Shown here piece by piece: positions 55,371-64,000 of a DNA stretch of 64,000 bases (the stretch's first letter is position 1; every line of letters begins with the position of its first letter). Under the pieces are notes generated by a model. It searched no databases, was not told the origin of the DNA, and saw only the letters and a list, made by a program, of their open reading frames with translations. Source of the stretch: Fusarium oxysporum f. sp. lycopersici 4287 (lineage: Eukaryota; Ascomycota; Sordariomycetes; Hypocreales; Nectriaceae); NCBI RefSeq assembly GCF_000149955.1, contig NW_017264846.1:106499-170498 (forward strand). Direction: 5' to 3'. Position numbers and translations under genes: made by a program.

Positions 55371-56296
55371 CATCGACGAAATATTCAAGCTGGCCTTATA
55401 TGCGGACCAAATCATCCTCCTCAACATTATCAGCTCAAGAAACCAAGTCATCGACCAAATTAGAGAAGGAATTAAGAGTTTACAACATGTCATTGGACCA
55501 GGCGAAGCTGCGGAGGAGATTGTATTAAAAGCCGAAATACCTCCACTTCGTTGGCATCCCGCCTCAGGGGCTAATAACCGGAGATACATCTCACAATAGT
55601 GCCACCTTCAGTGCTCTCCGCATACCAACTCCATGACAGACATTCGGAGTGTAGAAGCAGGGCGTATTGACACTGGGAATGACTTTACTGCGCTAGACCC
55701 GTGGTTTTGTCGACTGGGTTCTGCCCTTCACTTAAAAGACATTGACGGGAAAAAGGACCTCTTGAGGGACATGATCGCTCTGAAATACGAAGTGGATCCA
55801 ACCCATCCGGACAACTCGGACGGTGCTCAAGTTTGGTTCATACAGATCGCCTTCGATCGGATGGCCAACTACACTAAAGCCATCATCACGGCCGATACTA
55901 TTTCTTGGAATGCTCTATTTTAAGTTAACCGCAAAGACCTTGACAAGGATAGGACCAGGCCATTTCGTTTCCCATATAAGCCACAGAGTCAAAGACGGTA
56001 AACGCTTGCGGTTAAACAACTACTTGCCTGCATTGTCCGGTGTATGTCTTTCGAGGACAAGGCATATAGGTGATCATTCAAGCTTAGAAGGAGGCAACTA
56101 GGCTTTTACGATATCATGATAGAACACGCAGATCGCTTGATCGACGCCTGGAAATAATACGGAGGGGACCCAGAAGCACCCAAGGTTTCTTAGCTTCTTG
56201 ATCTGCTGGAGAGTGACGTTCTGGAACTCTATTTCTCGATTCTTGATCATTCTTCTCAAAGTACTGAGTATGATAGTGTTCCAGCAAGTACTAGAT
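55371..56296 (+). pseudogene. Decayed OrsD/TLH-family relic
   Basis: 55,625-56,296 aligns by eye with the fragment at 41.2-42.1 kb: DPWFCRLGSALHLKDIDGKK, then MIALKYEVDPTHPDNSDGAQ, then after a stop VNRKDLDKDRTRPF and LLACIVRCMSFEDKA. Several stops break it. Just upstream (55,371-55,590) an open stretch (EIFKLALYADQIILLNIISS) may be another domain of the family. Confidence 0.72.
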
Positions 56297-56748
56297 GAAG
56301 TGCGACGTAGTTCGTCGAAATAGTTGTATGGATAAAGTGTGGGACACGCTAGGTAGGTGTTAGAATATACTGTGCTGTTTCAAGCCCAAATCTAGCTAAA
56401 CTAGGCTCGGTAAATAAACCAAAGCGTAGTTATAAGTTCTTGGACGTTTGATACATAGAGAAGGAGTAACGCGATAGTTGTGGCGTTTTGAAAAATCGGT
56501 ATTCAGAGAGATATCTTTCGATTTTCGGACCATAACTGGATTGATATCCGCATCTATGAACATGAAGGTCAGGCAATCCTGCATTTGTAAAAACCAGTTT
56601 CCCTAAGTCAATTGTACAAGCCTCTACTGGATGAAATTTAGGCTAGTTCTAGCTAATTTCGACTCTTTGTTTAGCAAAGTAGATTGTTAATAAATCATGC
56701 CTTACTTATAACATTTCTATTTAATCAATTGATCCTCAACCATCAATC

Positions 56749-58444
56749 ATGTCTCAATCAAATAAAGAGGCAAATATTATTCTTGCGCTTCAGGCCTATC
56801 AAAACAACCCAGAATTAGGTCTCCATCGCGCAGCTGAGATATACCAGGTCTCCTATGGTTCACTCTGGCGCCGAACCCATGGCATTTCTTCTCGATATGA
56901 TACTACACCTAAGTCACGGAGACTATCTGATCTAGAGGAACAAGCTATTATTCGATTTATCCTCGACCTAGATTCGCGAGGGTTTCCCCCGCGACTGCGT
57001 GGTATTGAAGAAATGGCCAACCGATTGCTTGCTGATCGTGACGCATCACCTGTCTGCAAGCGCTGGGCCTCTAACTTTGTCAAGCGACATAAAGAGCTCA
57101 AGACATGTTTTCATCCGAGATATGACTACCAGAGGGCCAAATGTGAAGACCTAACTGTTATTCGCAATTGGTTCAGGCTTGTACAGAACGTAATTGCAAA
57201 GTATGGCATCCAATTAGATGATATCTGGAACTTTGATGAGACTGGCTTTATGATGGGCGTGATTTCAAGCGGTATAGTTGTCACTGGCTCAGAGAGACGA
57301 GGAAGACCAAAATAAATATAGCCTGGAAATCGGGAATGGGTTACAGCGATCCAAGCGATTAATGCAGAAGGCCGGGCAATCGATCCATTTATCGTGGTTG
57401 CAGGCCAATATCACCTTGCCAATTGGTACCAAGAAAGCAACCTCCCGGCCACTTGGGCCATTGCTACGACCCAAAATGGCTGGACGGATAATAAGACGGG
57501 TCTTGAGTGGCTAAAGCACTTTGATCGATGTACAACTAACCGATCAGTTGGTGGCTATCGTCTTCTAATCCTTGATGGCCACGAAAGCCACCATTCGGCC
57601 GACTTTGAGATATATTGTGAGGAGAACAATATAATCACACTCTGTATGCCACCTCATTCTTCCCACCTCCTTCAGCCCCTTGATGTCGGGTGCTTTGTAC
57701 CGCTAAAAAAGGCATATGGTCGAGAAATAGACCATCTAATCAGAAGGTCTATCACCTATATTTCCAAGTCCGATTCTTTCCGGCTTTTTACGACGCTTTT
57801 CAAGCTGCTATAACTAAGGAAAATATCAAGGGAGGTTTTAGAGGAGCTGGACTAGTTCCTTTTGACCCGGAATAGGTGGTCTCAAAGCTTGATGTGCAGC
57901 TACGGACTCCAACGCCTGCCAAGGAGGTTACTAACCCCTCAACCCCTTGGGCATCTAAGACCCCACAGACTGTGCTTGAGGCTAGATCTCAGTCTGAATA
58001 CCTTCAGAAACGAATTAGAAGACATAAAAGCTGCTCCCCAGAGTCAATTCTAGGAACTTTAAAGTCTCTTGCAAAGGGAACAACAGCAATAATGCATGAG
58101 AATACCTTATTACGAGCTCCTGCAGAATAGCGGGAGTATGACTATACGGGAATGTCAGGATCTAATTGATCAGATGGATGTAGATATGCAAGTACTGGCC
58201 GAATCATCGAGAAGTGGTGGTCAAGGAAGTTCGGCGCGACCGAGGGTTCGGCGCTGTGGAACTTGCGGCAAGACCGGGCATAATGCAAGGACCTGTCAGG
58301 AGGGTATTGAGGCCTCTGGTAATGAGTATGGTAATTAAATTTAATTAAATAGATTGTCTGTTGTATTTCTATTGTAATATTTATTTAGAAGGTTCAGATA
58401 TTTGGTCCACTCGCTTGTCTGGTGCACTCGCTTATCATGTACGT
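56749..58444 (+). pseudogene. Dead Fot1/pogo element and transposase
   Basis: Clear relative of the intact transposase at 23.1-24.8 kb: MSQSNKEANIILALQAYQNN start, NFDETGFMMG, LLILDGHESHH, LLQPLDVGCFVPLKKAYG and the C-terminal knuckle CGTCGKTGHNARTC. Breaks: TAA at 57313 and TAG at 57319 (intact copy has CAG there), a frameshift near 57,765, TAG near 57,873, and a deletion near 58,125. The right inverted repeat ends at 58,444 before TA; the left terminal repeat was not found, so the 5' end is lost. Confidence 0.9.
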
Positions 58445-58740
58445 TAGCGCATTTTCATTTTGTGTGTGTTTGCAAATCGGGTCTACTAAACTCGATTTCA
58501 CCCATTATGGGTAGCGATTCTGCCGCGCAGCTAGGATAGGCTAGATATGAACAAGAAGTTGCATTTGTGGCCACAGACTTTTGTTTAACGTACTACGTCT
58601 GCAACTTTGCCGCTTCTGATCCTAAAAGTGATCTCTTTTGGGGTTCACCAGCCAAGGCGTGGAAAAAACTAGGATAGCCGGGCTTTCTATGCATGGATGC
58701 TGGAGTCGCAAAATGGACAATGAATGTGTATAATATAGGT

Positions 58741-59449
58741 CTACACATGCTCTAGTATAGAACTATCATCTGCCCGATGACTTGATACATGCGCTTGGCT
58801 TGGCCTCTGCAGCACAGGCTCGGGCGATGCAAAATGAAATGCGCATATGGGGCATGTATCATGTTTCGCAAGGTACCACGTAGCAATACAATCTGAGTGG
58901 AACGTATGCTCACACGCCAGGTGACGAATCATATCAGTGTCCTGAATATCCTCTAGGCAGATGGAACTGAATAGGGAGGTGAGTGATCAGCCAAGTGTTG
59001 CTTACAATTACTGAGGAGTCAAGAGGACGTACCATGTCATGTCCGAACTCAGCATCGCCCAAGAGACGTGCGCTCCGTCTGCAAGCTCCCGCCTCATCTC
59101 TTTGCTTGTTTTTGAGGGAGCAATAACATCTAGATGAGGCAAATCTCTGGCTTCAGTGCCAGTGGCTTCTGTCGATGCAGGTCCCGGGGAGCTGCTAGAC
59201 CCTTCTGTGCCTGCAGTCCTGCCATATCTCTTCAAGTCGTATAATCTGTATTGCCATTAGCCGACTGAACAGGTATCAGTTTCCAATAACTAAGAACGAC
59301 ATAAGTTACCTGGGAATACATATGAGAAACAAAACCACCGCAACTAAAAGTGGCATTGTCATGATCAGGACCCATCCTGGTAGTGTATGGCTTGAATCCT
59401 GGTTATCAGTGTTCGAAGAAGCGGGAATAGTATTGTTTATTGCAGGCAT
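58741..59449 (-). CDS. Small membrane-anchored RING-H2 protein
   Basis: Exons 59449-59310, 59245-59033 and 58966-58741 give exactly 192 residues. The N-terminus is followed by one hydrophobic segment (about 26-45, VLIMTMPLLVAVVLFLICI) and a Ser/Thr-rich linker. The RING-H2 finger is assembled across the second intron: C-SI-C, then CEHTFHSDC and CPIC, with His and Cys ligands in RING-H2 order. Such proteins are membrane-bound E3 ubiquitin ligases of the ATL-like type; the substrate is unknown. The splice joins use GTAACT and GTACGT donors. Confidence 0.84.
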
Positions 59450-60853
59450 GGTTTCTACGCGTACGGCGAATCAAAGGGTCTGTGCCCTTCAAGCAAGGGC
59501 ACAAAGGCAGCCAACAGGGTTTATAACTTGGTGGGTACTGTTTAACCTGACCTTGCATTCTTAGTTCGGGTTAAAAGCGTGGTGGTGTGCTCTCGGCTGG
59601 ATCCGCCCTATGACCTGACGGATATGGTCTGTACCATTGCCCCGCCATCTCGCCACATCATCATTGAGTGAGTCCCCCCCAAAAAAAGACTGGTCTCGAA
59701 TCTCCCGACCCTAAGTGCCTCGTGCCCACAACAACTTAGTTCAATGGCTGGCATGTGCGAGAAACCCCACCTTTTTCTTCCAGATGAACACCAACTAATC
59801 AGAGTTTTACCATGTAGCCAGCCAGTGGTACTAAAAAGATGCGCCCAGAGAGGCATAATCATTGTCTATAACAAGACTTAAGACTCATCAGGTTGACTGG
59901 GGCAGCGTACTGACGTGAGCCAATGCGTTGGATAGAATCCAAAAGAACGCCTTGGCACTCAAAGATACAGGATGGTTAATCTGCTTTCTAAAGTTGCTTC
60001 ATATGATCACGATTAGTGTGGTAAGGGTAAAGAAAGTTGGGGAAATCACAAAATCAAGTTCTTGTAACATGAAAGGCATAAGTTATGGTAAGGGAGATAT
60101 GTCAGTCGCCCCGCGCATCAGAAACTGGACAAATTCATTTTTTCTCATTAAATACAACCTTTGTTTTCTTGATTTGTTCGAGCGCCAATCACAGTCGGTG
60201 GAGACCCTAGCCGGCTGATAGGTCAGGTTCGGAGTGAGAAAAACCACGCAGAGAGCACTAGACCTGGGATCCTGTCAATATTGATATCGAGTTGATGTAA
60301 TAAAAATATCTTACCCAGTCGCTATGATAAACGCGTGACATACTTTCGCTGTCAAAGAAACTACATTCTTTCTTTATTTCTTTCTCCCCCTCCCCCGTAA
60401 TAAAAGGGCCAATGGATTCCATCTTTCGAACTCATGTTATATATGATGGCCCTATGAAGCAAAGATTAGATCATCCCGACGCCCTCTTTTGGTAGCTGCT
60501 TTATTTCTTAATCCCAATCCCATTTCCCATTCTCAATCATCAGCAATTGCAAGAAAGATTTCTTACATTGCTTGACGTACCTGAGCCCTTTCAGTGTGCA
60601 ACCTGCACTATCCTCCCCTTCGACTGCGAGGTTATACCATACATGGCTATATGAATATTCACACTGATTTTCTTATATTCATATTATATTCAACTTTTCT
60701 AGCAAAACACATATTCATATAACATATTCATGCATTTTCATGTAAGGGCTCAAGTGATGCCAGGCTAATTACTGCAGTGAAGTGAGAGGAATCGATTGAT
60801 GTAGCTATATAGCCCGAAACCTTCTCAAACGCTGCCGTTTGACCTGTTCGCTA
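59450..60853. other. Intergenic region, nothing recognised
   Basis: No supported gene. 60,640-60,740 is AT-rich with repeated ATATTCATAT-like words. Confidence 0.55.
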
Positions 60854-62961
60854 TTAGATATCACCCTCTATAGCCTCTGGATCACATGGGAGGCCTATCC
60901 CGCCCTCAGCTGAGGGTCTAATATGCCCCTCTCGCAGCCAGTTGCCGATACACTCAATCTTCTCAATGCTCTCAATCAGCAATCGTAGCCTATCCCATCT
61001 AGCTGTGCGCCTAGCCACTGAAAAGGTCCGCTCTGGCTCTGCTGATTCTGCTGGTACAGACAGGATATCGATAGCCATACGGCTAAGCCGTGGGTACGCT
61101 GTACGAACGTCCTCACTACACCACCATTGAAGAGGCGTAGTATCCTCTGCAAGTGCGATAGGAGCCTCTGAGATAAAGCTATCGAAATCATCCTTGCCCC
61201 GTGCTCTCGCCATCGTCTTATTTCGCACCTCTAAGTGCATCTTTGAGAGCATCGTATCCTTCTTTCGCTTTAATAATGCAGGCACAGCCAAGGACTGCTC
61301 TGAGAGATGTATCTCGACATCGTAATTGTATTCTTCCTTCCAGAGACTACGGGCGGCGGCAAATGCGCCCTCGTGCCATTCCTCGGGCCAGCATTCTTCT
61401 ATATAGCTCTTGCGTTTAGAAGGATCGAGAAGGAGGGCGGCGACATATACGGGGACATCCTCGGTCATAGTGTAATACTTATCGAGTATGAACCAGCACA
61501 TGTCGATAGAGTGAATTATACGATCATCGCGATTGCTCGGCTGTGAGTAGTGGGCGTAGTTAGCTGATTAGCATGCCGTATACGCTATAGATAGAGCAGG
61601 AAGATGTAAAACTTAGCCATGTACCTTCCACTTTTCGCAGTGTCCTAGGAGAAGGTCCAGCAGCTCAAGTGACTGTGAGATTGATGCCATAGCGCCTTCA
61701 GCTTCCAACGTGGCCTCATAGAAAGGTTGAATGAACTCTAGCGTTCTTTCTAGCATTTCCCAATCCCTACTGCTAAGAGTATTGCCTTCGAGATCATTAT
61801 CATGTTCAGCAGTAAACTGGATGATCTGTGGCTTTTTATTTAACGCAACAGTGATCACTCTATGCCATGAGGACCATCTCGTGATATTATCGATGCCTAG
61901 TTGCTTACCTACAGCATCGTACCACTGATCGTTGTGTAGAGCCGAGCTCCGTATATAGACTGCAAGAGCATGAAGCTTTGCTAGCGCTGGGATGCCTTGC
62001 CAGCCAGCGAAGCGCTCATCGTTGTTTCTGGCTTGCTGATGCGTAATTGCGGCTCGATTGCCTCTCGCCTTTATAGGTTTTCTCGTGGGCTGCTCCTGCC
62101 GCTCTTCCTGCTGTTGTTGTTGCTGCGTCGTGGTGTCCGAATGTGCCGCAATCTCCTCCGGACCCAGCTCATGTAATTGCTGTGAGAACTCCTCTAGCAT
62201 AGTTGAGTCGGGGTCATCGGCAGAAGCTTCGAGAGCCGCTCTCAGAGCTTCTTTTCAGCGAGCGAGAAGGAATGCTTGTAAGGCGAGATTGATAATATGG
62301 CCGATGCAGCGGATTCTGCGGCGTTTGTGAGGGTCCTCATCCTGTACTATAATTTAGTATAGGCTACAGCAGTATTAGCGGCCAAGCGTTAAATTTACAC
62401 CTGATTTCGCCTCCAGAACCTTTGATAGCTTCTCTAAATAGGTGTAGCATTGTCGTCTATATAATAGCCGAGGTTTTGGGCAGTAATGTTGAATTTCCGT
62501 AGCATACGGGTGATTAACTCAGCCTGCGTAGTACCAGAATGGCTGTATTTGCACTCTGGCAGTCCTAGTAGTGCTTTCTGAAGCTTGAAGTCCTCATAGA
62601 CCCATTGAACGCATACAGAGGGTACGCCATGGCGTTGTGGCGATGTCCAGAGATTAGAAGATATGTGTATCTTCGACTGCGTTGTTTGAAGTCTTTCGGC
62701 AAGTTGTGAGCTGTATAGCGAGTAGTTCGAGTTAATATAGCCCATAGCCTGCTTTCGACCATTGATGAGAAGGTCCCCGATGGCTGGATTACATGCCAGA
62801 GCCAGATCTCGCAGTTCGGAGTGCTCAACTGCCTCAATATAGGCTTGCTTATTAAAACAGTTGCGGAGAGCAGCCTGCGAAGGACAAGAGACGATATACG
62901 AATCGATAGCGCCAGATAAAACACCGAAGGCAAATGTACTAGTTAATTGAAATGGGAACAA
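60854..62961 (-). pseudogene. hAT transposase relic, related to the element at 25.4-28.5 kb
   Basis: Three blocks parallel the intact hAT transposase: 62,961-62,434 (SNLWTSPQRHG, YYIDDNAT), 62,330-61,613 (RRRIRCIGHIINLALQAFLL, LGIDNITRWSSWHR) and 61,501-60,854 (YYTMTEDVPVYVAALLLDPS, YPRLSRMAIDILSVP). A TGA at 62,255-62,257 interrupts the middle block, and the BED finger and the first part of the protein are absent. A Gln run lies at about 62,110-62,130. No terminal repeats found. Confidence 0.85.
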
Positions 62962-63164
62962 ATCATCTCATTGAATCATATGAACTATGTCTGGTCCTTG
63001 CCTTCTCACGCTCAACCTCTTCCAGGTCTATAGTCGCAATTTAAAAGTTTTTTTTTTTAGTTTTTTTTTTGAAGCGCAATACTTGGCAACATTAGAGAAG
63101 TTTAAAGTCACATTGTATTTTCTCCCAAGATCATCTGATGGCCTCGAATAAAAATGATTTTCTT

Positions 63165-63325
63165 CTCAGATTATCCCTTTGAGTGCCACAGCCTTAGGCG
63201 GGGTCACGACAGGGGTATAGAGCCAATCAAGATAAATGAAACTAACGGTACTTTTCCACACATACTAGTTTGTATGATGGTAAAAGTCCCAGCAGTTTTG
63301 ATTGTTACAAAGAGCTACCTTACAG
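63165..63325 (+). repeat. Second dispersed repeat family, copy 2
   Basis: Partner of 38,580-38,745, with the same order of blocks (GTCACGACAGGGG, GAGCCAATCAA, CACACAT, TTGTATGAT, CCAGCAG, GATTGTTACAAA). A poly-T stretch lies just before it (63,046-63,070). Confidence 0.7.
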
Positions 63326-63452
63326 ACTTGGCAAATCTCTTATGAACTTCCGGTACCCTGCACGTACTAACCTTATGACTAAGCTAAGTGGGGCGAGTGA
63401 CCCTCCTAAGGGCTGTGGCACTCAAAGGGATACGGTTACAAGGACAAGATTT

Positions 63453-64000
63453 CTACGACAAAGTTTCCATGCTATTCCCGCACTGTAAATCCCTCTCCTT
63501 GTGTGCATCAGAATACATGGTAGCCATCCCTTCTAACTCGATGATGCGATTCCTTGCCATATCCAATACTTGTCCTCTGCTCAGAACCTGGCCAATGTTG
63601 GCTGTCGTATCCCTGTCAGCAAGGCTACGCGCCTGTGCCACTGCAGAACTGTGAGAAGCCTCTCAAACTGCGTCTTGAGTCGGGCACGGTAGTGTTTCTC
63701 GACAAGGTTATGGCTTTCTCGGGTGTGTTCTGGATTGCTGGGAGCTGTGCCACGACGCTTGCGGTTCTTGGATTTGCGCAATGCTGATCGAAGTTGGAGT
63801 TGAACGTCGGGAACATGAAGTGAAATATCCTTGCTGGGGGGCTGTTGATTCGAGGGATTGCTCGCCTCTTCGGGAGGAGTCAACGGCCCACTCATCTCCC
63901 TCCTCAGCGGTTCTGTATTGGCATCGGGGCAGATATAGTCAAGATTCGTCTCAAAACTTGGCTGGCAGGCTATAGAGAGATCGGCTTCTAATAAGTCAGA
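63453..64000 (-). pseudogene. SREBP-like bHLH transcription factor, frameshifted, 5' end beyond the window
   Basis: The frame is open from the right edge to 63,581, so the gene begins outside. It contains a basic region and helix 1 (SHNLVEKHYRARLKTQFERL, near 63,660-63,720) with the Tyr in place of Arg (EKHYRARL) that marks SREBP-type bHLH. The loop and helix 2 (SRGQVLDMARNRIIELEG) are in another frame, 63,641-63,453. One missing base near 63,640 (a C would restore TVLPVAQ) explains this, as no intron signals fit. Either a pseudogene or a base error. It ends at 63,453 without a long C-terminus. Confidence 0.75.

Noticed and set aside
1..64000. tRNA or rRNA genes
   Set aside because: I saw no cloverleaf with A/B boxes or conserved rRNA sequence, though a dedicated search was not possible.

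Overview
The window is filamentous-ascomycete (Pezizomycotina) nuclear DNA from an accessory, probably subtelomeric region. The signs are: genes with several short GT-AG introns of about 45-75 bases; Tad-type LINE, hAT, Fot1/pogo and OrsD/telomere-linked-helicase (TLH) family sequences; CCCTAA telomeric repeats; nonsense changes of the C-to-T kind in several mobile elements, as expected from repeat-induced point mutation (RIP); and HeLo, kinase-ankyrin and subtilase genes of the type found in fungal non-self recognition. The species cannot be named from the sequence. The CCCTAA orientation on the + strand would fit a chromosome end to the left.

Layout. 1-4.4 kb: 5' part of a LINE on the minus strand, abutting a RecQ-type TLH helicase that starts without the usual N-terminal domains (4.4-6.1 kb). 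6.1-9.4 kb: gene-free subtelomeric DNA with three telomere-repeat tracts, three 17-bp palindromes and two copies of a dispersed repeat. 9.4-21.8 kb: a HeLo-pseudokinase gene and two large kinase-ankyrin genes arranged head to head. 21.9-29.1 kb: mobile elements (Fot1 fragment, hAT MITE, complete Fot1/pogo element, complete hAT element) and a CorA-like gene broken by the hAT. 29.1-38.2 kb: a kinase/beta-propeller gene, a C2H2 zinc-finger gene, a DUF7580-type/subtilase gene and a small convergent gene of unknown family. 38.2-51 kb: dispersed repeats, OrsD/TLH fragments, a pogo-type MITE, an assembly gap, a tyrosine-recombinase-like pseudogene and two broken hAT elements. 51-64 kb: a bZIP factor, a decayed OrsD remnant, a dead pogo element, a small membrane RING-H2 gene, a dead hAT, and a bHLH gene running off the right edge.

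The most interesting part is the immunity-like island at 9.4-38.2 kb. It combines a HeLo membrane-attack domain with a pseudokinase, two kinase-ankyrin receptors (one apparently catalytic, one with a lost DFG Asp), an intact kinase with a propeller, an AcuF-type zinc-finger protein, and a subtilase with a complete Asp-His-Ser triad that is tail to tail with a small possible effector. The last pair has the layout of known fungal protease/gasdermin pairs, but the identity of the small protein is unproven. A dispersed repeat lies upstream of three of these genes in the sense orientation.

Exon joins given here were worked out by hand from splice signals and frame continuity. The full joins of six genes close to a whole number of codons, which is good but not experimental support.
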